NCBI GenBank assembly: GCA_023398375.1
Contig: JAEWSH010000054.1
Coordinates: 32,914 to 96,913, forward strand
DNA: 64,000 bases
Origin: Bacillota bacterium
GTDB taxonomy: Bacteria; Bacillota; Clostridia; Lachnospirales; Lachnospiraceae
Direction: 5' to 3'
The notes beneath the pieces were generated by a model that worked only from the letters and a program-made list of their open reading frames with translations, made no database searches and was not told where the DNA came from. The translations under genes were made by a program, and so were the position numbers. Shown in pieces: positions 15,394 to 23,967 of the stretch. Position 1 is the first letter of the stretch, and every line of letters begins with the position of its first letter.

Positions 15394-16281
15394 TTGTCAC
15401 TCTTTATTCAAAGTATTGTAAATGGACTGAATCAAGGCGCTGTCTATGCACTTGTTGCCTTGGGATATACAATGGTATACGGTATTATCCGTATGATTAA
15501 CTTCGCACATGGTGACTTCATCATGGTCGGCAGTTATACTTTATTTTATACCATACCACTTATGGTCCATGCCGGAATGCCTGCATGGTTATCTGTCTTC
15601 ATAGCTATTATCGTCTGTGTTATTGTTGGCGTTCTCGTGGAAAAAATCGCTTATAAACCAGTACGTAATGCGGGTTCCATATCTGCATTGATTACCGCTC
15701 TTGCTATGAGTTTATTTTTAGAAAATTTAGCCCTCGTATTATTTGGTGCGAATCCAAAATCAGTACCTGCTGTTTTTAATCTTCCGATGATCGATGTTCT
15801 CGGTGCAAAATTGCAGTCCAAATATTTGATTACACTAGCAATTGGAATTATTATGATGATTGCCCTTCAAGTCTTTGTAAAGAAGACAAAACTCGGAAAA
15901 TCAATGCGTGCAGTTCCTGAAGATAAAGTAGCATCCACACTTGTTGGGATTAATGTAAATAAAATTATTACTATCACTTTTGCCATTGGCTCCGGTCTCG
16001 CTGCCGTTGCTGCCCTTATGTATTGCTCAACCTATCCGAGAGCAACCACTGAGATGGGATGTATGCTTGGCATCAAGGCATTTATTGCTGCAGTTCTTGG
16101 TGGTATCGGAAGTATTCCAGGTGCTATGCTTGGTGGTATTATCGTAGGATTGCTTGAAATTTTTGTAAAAGTATATATTGCTCCAGGCTGGTATGAAGCT
16201 ATTACTTACGGTATCTTAATCGTAGTATTGTTAGTAAAACCTACTGGTATCTTAGGTAAAAATGTCGGTGAGAAAGTGTAG
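15394..16281 (+). CDS. livH: Branched-chain amino acid ABC permease LivH
   Basis: A membrane protein of about 295 residues with eight or so predicted segments. GTG at 15385 is possible, but it lies inside the ribosome site GGAAGGTGG; the TTG at 15394, giving MSLFIQSIVNGLNQGAVYAL, matches the usual LivH N-terminus and has proper spacing. Family motifs: LGYTMVYGIIRMINFAHGDFIM near residue 25, RAVPEDKVASTLVGINV in the cytoplasmic loop and LGGIGSIPGAMLGG. It pairs with LivM (gene 10 bases downstream) to form the inner-membrane channel. Confidence 0.93.
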   Translation: MSLFIQSIVNGLNQGAVYALVALGYTMVYGIIRMINFAHGDFIMVGSYTLFYTIPLMVHAGMPAWLSVFIAIIVCVIVGVLVEKIAYKPVRNAGSISALITALAMSLFLENLALVLFGANPKSVPAVFNLPMIDVLGAKLQSKYLITLAIGIIMMIALQVFVKKTKLGKSMRAVPEDKVASTLVGINVNKIITITFAIGSGLAAVAALMYCSTYPRATTEMGCMLGIKAFIAAVLGGIGSIPGAMLGGIIVGLLEIFVKVYIAPGWYEAITYGILIVVLLVKPTGILGKNVGEKV

Positions 16282-16291
16282 GTGAGCGGAT

Positions 16292-17296
16292 ATGCCAAAA
16301 GAGAAAAAAATATCATATATCATTAATTTAATTGGAACCATTCTCCTATTTGGAGTTTTGTGCTTTGTATTTGACGGAAATATTCTTGGTAGTAAAACAA
16401 GCTATCTTAAAGGTATCATCATTATGTGTATGATTACCGTTATCATGGTCTGCTCTCTTAATCTGATCACAGGTTTCATGGGCGAATTTTCACTTGGTCA
16501 TGCGGGATTTATGTCCATAGGTGCCTATGCAGGAGCCATTACAACAATTGCAATCCATGAATCCGGTATTGTGTTACCACCATTTATACTTTTCTTGATC
16601 GCTATTCTAGTTGGAGGTGTCGTTACTGCCATTTGCGGTGTTCTGGTCGGCATTCCGGCTTTACGACTACGCGGCGATTATCTTGCCATCGTTACCGTAG
16701 CTGTAGCCGAAATTGTACGTGTAGCATTCACAAATTTTCAGATTACCGGCGGCGGTAAAACATTAAGCGGTATCAGTAAAGTATCCGATTTCCATTATGT
16801 ATACATTACAGCAGCCGTATCGGTCACTATTATGTACATGTACATTCGTTCCAGATTTGGGCGTGTGGTTACTGCTATTCGAGAGGATTACATCGCAGCA
16901 AGTGCTTCCGGTATCAATGTTACTTATTATAAGGTATTGACGTTTGCTATTTCTGCTTTCTTTGCAGGTGTTGCCGGTGCTATTTACGCACACTACATTA
17001 CATCTTTGATTCCTACAAAATTCAGCTTCATGTACTCCTCAGAATTTTTAACTATGGTCATCCTTGGTGGTTCCGGCTCTCTGACAGGTTCTATCATTGG
17101 CGGTTCTATTCTTTCAGCACTACCTGAAGCACTACGTAGTTTTCAATCTTACCGTATGTTAATGTATTCTATTGTATTAGTACTCGTTATGATCTTCAAA
17201 CCAAGCGGTCTGTTCGGTACTTACGAATTTTCCCTAACAAGAGTACTGAAAAAAATATTTGCTAAAAAGGACAAAGGAGGGATAGATCATGAGTAA
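16292..17296 (+). CDS. livM: Branched-chain amino acid ABC permease LivM
   Basis: A 334-residue membrane protein, the second permease of the Liv importer. Signature segments are LNLITGFMGEFSLGHAGFM (about residues 55-73), IPALRLRGDYLAIVTVAVAEIVR and the coupling loop AIREDYIAASASGINV, followed by LGGSGSLTGSIIGG. Its last eight bases overlap the start of livG, indicating translational coupling. The C-terminal tail is basic and cytoplasmic (RVLKKIFAKKDK). Confidence 0.93.
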   Translation: MPKEKKISYIINLIGTILLFGVLCFVFDGNILGSKTSYLKGIIIMCMITVIMVCSLNLITGFMGEFSLGHAGFMSIGAYAGAITTIAIHESGIVLPPFILFLIAILVGGVVTAICGVLVGIPALRLRGDYLAIVTVAVAEIVRVAFTNFQITGGGKTLSGISKVSDFHYVYITAAVSVTIMYMYIRSRFGRVVTAIREDYIAASASGINVTYYKVLTFAISAFFAGVAGAIYAHYITSLIPTKFSFMYSSEFLTMVILGGSGSLTGSIIGGSILSALPEALRSFQSYRMLMYSIVLVLVMIFKPSGLFGTYEFSLTRVLKKIFAKKDKGGIDHE

Positions 17297-18071
17297 GGAA
17301 GAAACTCCAATCTTGGAAGCAAAAGGCTTAGGAATTCAATTCGGCGGTCTGAAAGCTGTTAATAATTTTAATATTTCCATCGGAAAAAGTGAATTAGTTG
17401 GTCTCATCGGACCTAATGGTGCGGGAAAAACAACAGTATTTAACCTTTTAACGGGTGTATATCAGGCAACAGAAGGAACTTATTATTTAAACGGCGAAAA
17501 AATGAACGGCAAGCAATCTTATCAGGTCGTAAGTGCCGGAATTGCCAGAACATTTCAAAATATTCGTCTTTTTAAGAAAATGTCCGTACTCGATAATGTA
17601 AAAATCGCATTTAATAAAAATATGAAATATAGTCTTCTATCTGCTATTTTCCGTGGTCCAGGATACTGGAAGGAGGAATCACAGATCGATGCCAAAGCAA
17701 GAGAATTGCTCTCCCTTTTTCATCTGGAAGACTTGGCGGACTCTGCTGCTCAAAATCTCCCTTATGGACAACAACGTAAATTAGAGATTGCCAGAGCTTT
17801 GGCAACTGATATGAAAGTACTTCTTTTAGATGAGCCTGCTGCAGGCATGAACCCTACAGAAACAGCAGAACTTCTTGAATCTATCAATTTAATTCGTGAG
17901 AAATTTAATATTTCTATCCTGCTGATTGAACATGACATGAGTCTGGTCATGAAAGTATGTGAAAGAATTGTTGTTCTCAATTACGGAGAGATTCTTGCTA
18001 CAGGTACTGCACAGGAAATCTCACAAAATCCAAAAGTAATCGCTGCTTACTTAGGCGATGAGGAGGTGTAG
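17289..18071 (+). CDS. livG: Branched-chain amino acid ABC ATPase LivG
   Basis: A 260-residue ATPase. Walker A GPNGAGKTT at about residues 41-49, the family-specific ARTFQNIRLFKKMSVLDNV segment, signature PYGQQRKLEIARAL (LivG proteins use YGxQR rather than LSGGQ) and Walker B VLLLDEPAAGMNP. AAAGGAGGG lies seven bases before the ATG. It energises the LivHM channel together with LivF, whose gene follows after three bases. Confidence 0.95.
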   Translation: MSKEETPILEAKGLGIQFGGLKAVNNFNISIGKSELVGLIGPNGAGKTTVFNLLTGVYQATEGTYYLNGEKMNGKQSYQVVSAGIARTFQNIRLFKKMSVLDNVKIAFNKNMKYSLLSAIFRGPGYWKEESQIDAKARELLSLFHLEDLADSAAQNLPYGQQRKLEIARALATDMKVLLLDEPAAGMNPTETAELLESINLIREKFNISILLIEHDMSLVMKVCERIVVLNYGEILATGTAQEISQNPKVIAAYLGDEEV

Positions 18072-18074
18072 TTC

Positions 18075-18779
18075 ATGTTAACAGTAAAAGATCTTAATGT
18101 ATCCTATGGAGCCATTCATGCTATTCATGATGTCTCTCTTAACGTCAATGAAGGGGAAATCGTAACATTGATCGGTGCCAACGGTGCCGGCAAGACTACG
18201 ATTCTTCACACCATTACAGGTCTGCACAAAGCCACCAGCGGTTCCGTCATGCTTGGCAATATTGATATTTTAAAGACAGAACCAAGTAACATTATTACCC
18301 ATGGAATGGCACATGTCCCGGAAGGACGTCATGTATTCGCAGGCATGACTGTTGAAGAAAACTTAGAAATGGGAGCCTATATTCATAATAATAGAGACCA
18401 GATCCAGTCTGATATGAAAGATGTGTATCAACGATTTCCAAGATTAAAAGAGCGTTGCAAACAGTTAGCAGGTACCTTATCAGGAGGAGAACAGCAAATG
18501 CTGGCTGTCGGCCGTGCATTGATGTCAAAACCAAAAATTCTTCTGATGGATGAACCTTCTATGGGCCTTTCCCCTATTCTTGTTGCTGAAATATTCAATA
18601 TTATCAAGGAAGTTCATAGTCAGGGAATTACCATTTTATTAGTGGAGCAAAATGCGAAGATGGCCTTGTCCATTGCTGACCGCGCATATGTCCTGGAAAC
18701 CGGACGCATTAAAATGTCTGGCAGTGCAAAGGAACTCCTCTCTAATGATGAAGTTCGTAAAGCATATCTTGGTGTTTAG
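18075..18779 (+). CDS. livF: Branched-chain amino acid ABC ATPase LivF
   Basis: A 234-residue ATPase, last gene of the Liv operon. Walker A GANGAGKTT (about 33-41), HVPEGRHVFAGMTVEENL typical of LivF, signature LSGGEQQMLAVGRAL and Walker B ILLMDEPSMGLSP are all intact. It partners LivG on the cytoplasmic side of the importer. GAGGAGGTG precedes the ATG. A convergent terminator follows within 10 bases. Confidence 0.95.
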   Translation: MLTVKDLNVSYGAIHAIHDVSLNVNEGEIVTLIGANGAGKTTILHTITGLHKATSGSVMLGNIDILKTEPSNIITHGMAHVPEGRHVFAGMTVEENLEMGAYIHNNRDQIQSDMKDVYQRFPRLKERCKQLAGTLSGGEQQMLAVGRALMSKPKILLMDEPSMGLSPILVAEIFNIIKEVHSQGITILLVEQNAKMALSIADRAYVLETGRIKMSGSAKELLSNDEVRKAYLGV

Positions 18780-18787
18780 TTTTTTAC

Positions 18788-18838
18788 AGAAGAAATGTGC
18801 CGCAAAAACTTTAACGTTTTCGTAGCACATTTCTTTTA
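18788..18838. terminator. Bidirectional terminator between livF and the SipL-like gene
   Basis: AAGAAATGTGC (18789-18799) pairs with GCACATTTCTT (18825-18835), followed by TTTATGG on the plus strand; the upstream TTTTTTAC at 18779-18786 supplies the U-run for the opposite direction (AAAAAA on plus would be U on minus only in part). It serves two converging genes. Confidence 0.6.
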
Positions 18839-18843
18839 TGGTA

Positions 18844-20424
18844 TTATGCACTTAATGTTTTTACGAGTATTAATTTATCCCCTGGTCGAATAAGATCAGA
18901 TGTCAAATTATTTAATTCTTTAATTTGTTCCACTGACATATAATATTTTTTACCGATCTGCCATAGAGTATCCCCCTCTTTTACAACATACACTACAATT
19001 CCGGGCAGATCCTGCAAGCGGTCAATATCCAAATCTCTGATCTGTATTTCTTTAATAATATCTTCATCCAATTGTTTAAATACTACTGCTGCAACATGCA
19101 AGTCTGCCTTAACATCAAGTTCTTCACTATCTACCATACTAACATTCATTTGCTCTATGTCTACTTGAACGTGCTTCTCAGAGTCCTCACTCAGATTTGG
19201 TACTTCAATCGTGTGTACAAATGGTATGTTTCCCTCAACAGACGAAAACGGTATTTGATCATCATTGGTGATATATAGTACCTTGATAGCTGCGTTGCCT
19301 TTTAACTCAATGCCATTTTCGACAGCCTGCATCTCATCGATCTGTACCTGCCCATCACTATGACATATTTGAAGAATTCTTTCATTTCCGGAATTCAATT
19401 TTATATGATCTGCTATTGAAAATTTACCGCTGTTCCTTATAAGAAGATTCTTGTAGTGTCCTTTTTGCATGACTGCATTTACTTCGTTTTGTAAACCATA
19501 AACATCCGATAGAATATCTACATTTTCTTGTTCATATAGTTTAATTTGCAGCTCTAATGGTAATTCAATGCCAATGACTCTTTCTTCTCCATCAAAGTCC
19601 GGACGTACATCCACATCTATATGCGAAATGCTATAGCTGATATCTGGAATATATCCCTCTTCACATCCATGACATTCTATAACGCCACTGATCGGGATCG
19701 TAGTTGCATACCATCTGATTGGTTGTTCTTCACCTTCTCCTTCATATAGAAAGAAAACTCTCATCTCGCCCTGCAAAGACAATTTTTCGTCCAAAGACTT
19801 AAATTCTGTAATATTTACATCGATATTCTGCCAAAGAATCTCAAAAATATTTGGTAGTTCCTGCGGAAGCTGAATTTCTTCTTTGACACGAAATACATCT
19901 TTTTTTTGTATCGCAAGCTCGGAAATTTCTATTCTTTTTTTACGATATTCTATTGGCATCTGCTCTAATCCATTCTCATTACGAATTACATCTACGGAAG
20001 TCTCTTCATCTGCAATCTCATCCACATAAGCCTGCAATGTCACCACCGCCTGCGCACTTATTTTTCTTGAATTAATGAGACCTACCGTCAGGTCCTCAAG
20101 CTCTGTTTTCACATTGACAGAATCTCCGTTTTTCAGACCTTCCATATAGACTTGTTCCTGAAATGGTATTATTCCATCCAGCACCCTGATTTTCCTTCCT
20201 TCTTCATTCGTAATATATAAACAGAAAAATTCCAGCCTGCCGTTGATTTGTGCACGATCCGAGCTCGTCTTTATTTCATCTATCTGAATCCTTCCCTTAT
20301 CATACACAATGCGTTCTACATCTGGTTTGTTATCGGATACATTCATATCATCTTCTAAGGTAATCTGTGTTGTAGCTCTGGATCGAATACGATCCATATG
20401 TATATTTTTTTTAATTAACTCCAT
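18844..20424 (-). CDS. sipL: DUF3794 (SPOCS) and LysM protein, SipL-like spore morphogenesis factor
   Basis: About 526 residues. The ATG at 20424 is preferred over the one at 20442 because GGGAGG sits six bases before it. The protein consists of repeated SPOCS/DUF3794 beta domains across about residues 20-460 and ends in a LysM motif (VVYVVKEGDTLWQIGKKYYM, then LNNLTSDLIRPGDKLILV). This architecture and length match SipL of Clostridioides difficile, which ties SpoIVA to the forespore surface during coat assembly. No signal peptide. It is monocistronic, convergent with the Liv operon. A sigma-E promoter would be expected, but I see only a weak match upstream. Confidence 0.85.
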   Translation of the reverse strand: MELIKKNIHMDRIRSRATTQITLEDDMNVSDNKPDVERIVYDKGRIQIDEIKTSSDRAQINGRLEFFCLYITNEEGRKIRVLDGIIPFQEQVYMEGLKNGDSVNVKTELEDLTVGLINSRKISAQAVVTLQAYVDEIADEETSVDVIRNENGLEQMPIEYRKKRIEISELAIQKKDVFRVKEEIQLPQELPNIFEILWQNIDVNITEFKSLDEKLSLQGEMRVFFLYEGEGEEQPIRWYATTIPISGVIECHGCEEGYIPDISYSISHIDVDVRPDFDGEERVIGIELPLELQIKLYEQENVDILSDVYGLQNEVNAVMQKGHYKNLLIRNSGKFSIADHIKLNSGNERILQICHSDGQVQIDEMQAVENGIELKGNAAIKVLYITNDDQIPFSSVEGNIPFVHTIEVPNLSEDSEKHVQVDIEQMNVSMVDSEELDVKADLHVAAVVFKQLDEDIIKEIQIRDLDIDRLQDLPGIVVYVVKEGDTLWQIGKKYYMSVEQIKELNNLTSDLIRPGDKLILVKTLSA

Positions 20425-20550
20425 AAAAAACCTCCCTAACAACTTTACTTCATTGTATTCTTAGGGAGATGATTTTATTCATATATTGCATGTATTTTCT
20501 TACATGTTATTTTGGGGAACAACAAGAAAATAGCGTGTTTTAACCTCCTT

Positions 20551-20847
20551 TTAAAAGAAGTTCAGGAACAAAGCCAGAACAACAATCCCAAGTATCATCA
20601 GTACCCAAAAGGCACTGATTGCCGTAGAAATAATATTTATGGCACTACGGCTTTCGCTGCTCCGTACACAGATAACGGAAAGACACAGAGCCACAAGAAC
20701 AAATATGATATTTGCCCCCGCCAAAAGACTGCGTACCCCATCTGAAAGAGTAATTTTGAGTAGCGTTAAAATAACTGTTGCCAGTGGCAAGGCACTAACG
20801 ACCAGAGCCGCCACACTTAATTTTTGAAGTTTTTTGTTATCCATCAT
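20551..20847 (-). CDS. Small three-pass membrane protein at the end of the ABC resistance operon
   Basis: A 98-99 residue protein starting ATGATG at 20847/20844, with GAGGT just upstream and only two bases after the preceding permease gene. Three hydrophobic segments are visible (about residues 10-30, 38-60 and 72-96), with short polar turns and a basic N-terminus (MMDNKKLQK). I do not recognise a family. Its place as the last gene after a LanFEG-type transporter suggests an accessory or immunity role; there is no motif to prove it. The longer frame to 20922 would overlap the permease gene and is rejected. Confidence 0.7.
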   Translation of the reverse strand: MMDNKKLQKLSVAALVVSALPLATVILTLLKITLSDGVRSLLAGANIIFVLVALCLSVICVRSSESRSAINIISTAISAFWVLMILGIVVLALFLNFF

Positions 20848-20849
20848 AT

Positions 20850-21614
20850 TTACCTCATTTCTTTCTTTCCAAATTGGATGACAGCCAGCGCAAGAACCAG
20901 CACAAAGATCAGTATCGCGCAAGGCAGGAACGGTATCAGCGAGAATGCGCTGTCGGAAGATGCTGCTGTGAAATCATGCAGCGAACAGGACACCAGACAG
21001 CCGCTGTAACAATATGGATAGGCAATCCAGAGCGGAGTGTTAGCCACCAAGACGCCGGGGATGACAAGGAGTAGGTTTAAGCCTACAGAAAGCAGGGGCT
21101 TTTCAAATAGAACCGTAATCGCCCACATGGTTGCCAAGCAAGGCAGCATGGTAAGGAATAAGCCTGCACACCATTTTAGAAGATAAAGCACTGGAAGCGT
21201 TTCGGTAATATCCATTGAGCTTGTTGCAATTAACCCTGCAATTATGAATACTACAAGGAAAATTACCATTTCCATGAAAAGATAAAACATAAGTAAACAA
21301 AACTTTGCCAGCGAGAGCATATAACGGCTGATTGGCAGAGCCAGCATTTTTAATATTCCATTGTTTTGTGTTTCCCGTCCTGAAATCATCACGCAGACTA
21401 CAATCATAGAAAATGGAAGCAGATAGTAGGCGTAGACCAAAGCACTCTGAATGAACATGGCGGGCCAGGCATTGGTATATTCAGGCGTGAAATAGCTACT
21501 CAAATTGGCGATCCCCGACGCTACCACCAACAACGGTGCAACGAAAATCAGGGGAATACTTTTAGAGCGTTTCACTTTCATAAACTCAATTTTGAGTAAT
21601 TCTAAAAAGTTCAT
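20850..21614 (-). CDS. ABC-2 permease, lantibiotic immunity MutG/LanG type
   Basis: A 254-residue membrane protein with six predicted segments. It begins MNFLELLKIEFMKVKRSKSIP, the amphipathic cytoplasmic start typical of lantibiotic-immunity permeases, and contains the SGRETQNNGILKMLALPISR loop after the second segment that contacts the ATPase. With the permease at 21627 and the ATPase at 22349 it forms an efflux pump that removes membrane-active peptides. Genes are spaced 12 bases apart. Specificity (lantibiotic, bacitracin or other) cannot be decided. Confidence 0.88.
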   Translation of the reverse strand: MNFLELLKIEFMKVKRSKSIPLIFVAPLLVVASGIANLSSYFTPEYTNAWPAMFIQSALVYAYYLLPFSMIVVCVMISGRETQNNGILKMLALPISRYMLSLAKFCLLMFYLFMEMVIFLVVFIIAGLIATSSMDITETLPVLYLLKWCAGLFLTMLPCLATMWAITVLFEKPLLSVGLNLLLVIPGVLVANTPLWIAYPYCYSGCLVSCSLHDFTAASSDSAFSLIPFLPCAILIFVLVLALAVIQFGKKEMR

Positions 21615-21626
21615 TCACTTACCTCC

Positions 21627-22352
21627 TTATTCATAGCGCAGGTTTTTTGCCATCCATAATCCTGCGCCAAGGAAAAGGACTGTTTCGATTACAGAAACAA
21701 TAGTAACTGCCAGATCAGGCTGTGCACTCATAGCTACTGCGGGCTTTAGCATTACAACAAAGGGATGAATAAGCAGCAGCCCCATATCTGATGTTGCCAA
21801 AGCCATGCCGCTTAAAAATCCGGCTATCCCTACTCCCAGGGGAACCCACATATTTTCAAAGCGTGAGGAAACCAATAACATAAAGGACAGTACCGGCATG
21901 GAAGTAATAAACGAGTACGCGGCAAAGGTCATCAGCGTCCCTAATTCAAACGCTCCTTGCGGAAAGTCTGTCATTCCAATTTGCGCCAGTGCCAGATTTT
22001 GCAGGGCGACAGCCACCATAAACAGCACGGTTATAATCAAAAATTTACAAAAGTACATAGCCGGAACGTTTATAGGAAGCAGATACATTTTTTTGACTGC
22101 ATTTCCCGTAAATTCCATATTGTAGACCATACAGGCGGCTACTACAATGGCAAACATATTTAGTATCATAATCATGCCGTAAAGTTGGGTCAGCAGCACA
22201 TCCATTGGAGCTAACGGCAGGTTCAAAAGCGTGTCTTTACGCACAAGAAAGTTGACAAAAGCGTATGCACCACCCAAAATACCAACCGCTAACAATACGG
22301 GAATGATGCCCGTCCGTTTCTCTTTTTGAAGTTCGATTGCAAGTGTTCTCAT
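21627..22352 (-). CDS. ABC-2 permease, lantibiotic immunity MutE/LanE type
   Basis: A 241-residue membrane protein with about six segments, opening MRTLAIELQKEKRTGIIPVLL as in LanE/MutE proteins, and carrying the NMEFTGNAVKKMYLLPINVPA loop equivalent to that of its partner permease. Its start overlaps the stop of the ATPase gene by four bases. It forms the heterodimeric channel with the product of 20850-21614. Base composition here (about half G+C in places) is higher than in the flanking pyr and spore genes, a sign of transfer. Confidence 0.88.
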   Translation of the reverse strand: MRTLAIELQKEKRTGIIPVLLAVGILGGAYAFVNFLVRKDTLLNLPLAPMDVLLTQLYGMIMILNMFAIVVAACMVYNMEFTGNAVKKMYLLPINVPAMYFCKFLIITVLFMVAVALQNLALAQIGMTDFPQGAFELGTLMTFAAYSFITSMPVLSFMLLVSSRFENMWVPLGVGIAGFLSGMALATSDMGLLLIHPFVVMLKPAVAMSAQPDLAVTIVSVIETVLFLGAGLWMAKNLRYE

Positions 22353-23113
22353 AGCTTTGCTCTCTGCTTTCTTGCTGCATTGTCTTTTTCGACCATTGAA
22401 AGAAACACATCCTCCAGATTGTCCGCAACAAACCCCGCCTGTAATGCATTTTGACGTAAATCATCCAAGCTGCCCTCAAACAATAAACGCCCGTGATTGA
22501 GAATACCAATGTCGTCCGCAATCAATTCAATTTCAGAGAGCATATGCGATGAAATTAAAATGGTGCAATCGTAAAGTTCGGGCAGGGATTTCACCAAATT
22601 ACGGATTTCATGGATACCGGACGGGTCAAGTCCATTGGTCGGTTCATCCAGAATAAGGATAGGCGGACGCCCCAACAATGCCCCGGCAAGACCTAAACGC
22701 TGTTTCATACCCAACGAATACTTCTTTGCCAGACGGTCGCCAAACTCAGAAAGACCAACTGATTCCAAAGCGTCCTCTACTGAGCTTTTTGACAGCCTCA
22801 TAATCCGGCGGATAATTTCAAGGTTTTCTCGTCCTGTCAGGTTCGCATAAAACGAGGGTGATTCAATGAAAGAACCAATCGTTTTCAGGATTGCCAGTCG
22901 ATCATCCGGGAAGTGATTCCCGTCAATGGTAAAGCTGCCCTTTGTAGGGGTAGTCAGCCCCAACAGCATTTTCATAGTGCTGGATTTTCCTGCTCCATTC
23001 GGACCGAGGAAACCGTAAATACTGCCTTTCCGAATGTGAAGTGAAACATTGTTAACAGAAGTAAAATTTTTATATTTTTTTGTCAACTGTTCTGTTGTGA
23101 TAACATAGTCCAT
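22349..23113 (-). CDS. ABC ATPase, lantibiotic immunity LanF / bacitracin BcrA type
   Basis: About 254 residues. The ATG at 23122 abuts the AGGAG ribosome site, so the ATG at 23113, nine bases from it, is chosen. Walker A GPNGAGKSS (about 36-44), Q-loop region IGSFIESPSFYANLTGREN, signature YSLGMKQRLGLAGALLG and Walker B ILILDEPTNGLDP are intact, followed by the switch His (SSHML). It drives the LanE/LanG-type permeases. It is transcribed divergently from the two-component system at 23262-25344, which by analogy to NisRK/SpaRK or BceRS systems controls it. Confidence 0.92.
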   Translation of the reverse strand: MDYVITTEQLTKKYKNFTSVNNVSLHIRKGSIYGFLGPNGAGKSSTMKMLLGLTTPTKGSFTIDGNHFPDDRLAILKTIGSFIESPSFYANLTGRENLEIIRRIMRLSKSSVEDALESVGLSEFGDRLAKKYSLGMKQRLGLAGALLGRPPILILDEPTNGLDPSGIHEIRNLVKSLPELYDCTILISSHMLSEIELIADDIGILNHGRLLFEGSLDDLRQNALQAGFVADNLEDVFLSMVEKDNAARKQRAKL

Positions 23114-23232
23114 ATGAATCATCTCCTTTCGATACTCCTATGATACAATGCCATCCTGACATCTACATTCTCGCTTCCTTACTTTTATCTTACTTTTTCA
23201 GCAAGCCGATACTTAAAACATGCAATCTATGC

Positions 23233-23255
23233 TATAATATTTCTCAACTGGAGGT
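23233..23255 (+). promoter_or_regulatory. -10 element and ribosome site of the response regulator gene
   Basis: TATAAT at 23233-23238 with no good -35, and GGAGGT at 23250-23255 placed six bases before the GTG at 23262. The weak -35 suggests activator dependence or low expression. The site decides the GTG start over an out-of-frame ATG at 23257. Confidence 0.5.
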
Positions 23256-23261
23256 AATGCT

Positions 23262-23963
23262 GTGGACAATTCATTTTGCCAAACAAAAAAAATCATGCTG
23301 GTCGACGACGAGCCTGATTTGCTTAAAATGGTGACGGCCATCCTGACGGACGACGGGTTTGAAAATATCGTTTTGGCTACTTCTGTCCAAGAGGGCATTG
23401 CTGCCGCAAAAGAAGAAAAACCTGATTTGGCAATTCTGGATGTTATGCTGCCGGATGGGGATGGTTTTTTGCTCATGGAACAAATGCGTTCGTTTACTGA
23501 TGTTCCGATTATTTTCCTTACATCCAAAGACGAAGCTGCTGACAAATTGGCAGGCTTAGGGCTCGGTGCAGATGATTATATTGCAAAACCATTTATGCCG
23601 AAGGAATTATTATTGCGTGTATATGCAGTCTTGCGTCGTTGCTATAAAGAGGATACTCCACTGTTGAAGTTGGACAGTTGTACAATTGATTTCAGTCGTG
23701 CAGAAGTAAGCAGGAGCGGTGATGTCATCCCTTTAACAGCAAAAGAACATGCTCTTCTTGAAACACTCGCCCGGAATGATGGAAAAATTGTCACTGTGGA
23801 CGCGCTTTGCGAAGCTCTTTGGGGAGATAATCCTTTTGGGTATGAAAACAGCCTAAATGCCCATGTACGGCGCATAAGGGAAAAGATAGAAACAGACCCG
23901 TCAAAACCTGTTTCCCTTATTACGATCAAGGGATTAGGCTACAAATTGAATACAAGGAAGTGA
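23262..23963 (+). CDS. Response regulator, OmpR/PhoB type
   Basis: A 233-residue regulator starting at GTG 23262. Receiver domain about residues 9-122: acidic pair DDE (about 15-17), phosphoacceptor Asp in LAILDVMLPDGDGF (about residue 59), Thr/Ser in IIFLTSKDE and Lys in YIAKPFMPKE. The C-terminal winged helix (about 135-233) ends with NSLNAHVRRIREKIE and the beta-hairpin ITIKGLGYKL. It is paired with the kinase 4 bases downstream and is probably the activator of the divergent LanFEG-type transporter. Confidence 0.93.
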   Translation: MDNSFCQTKKIMLVDDEPDLLKMVTAILTDDGFENIVLATSVQEGIAAAKEEKPDLAILDVMLPDGDGFLLMEQMRSFTDVPIIFLTSKDEAADKLAGLGLGADDYIAKPFMPKELLLRVYAVLRRCYKEDTPLLKLDSCTIDFSRAEVSRSGDVIPLTAKEHALLETLARNDGKIVTVDALCEALWGDNPFGYENSLNAHVRRIREKIETDPSKPVSLITIKGLGYKLNTRK

Positions 23964-23967
23964 CATT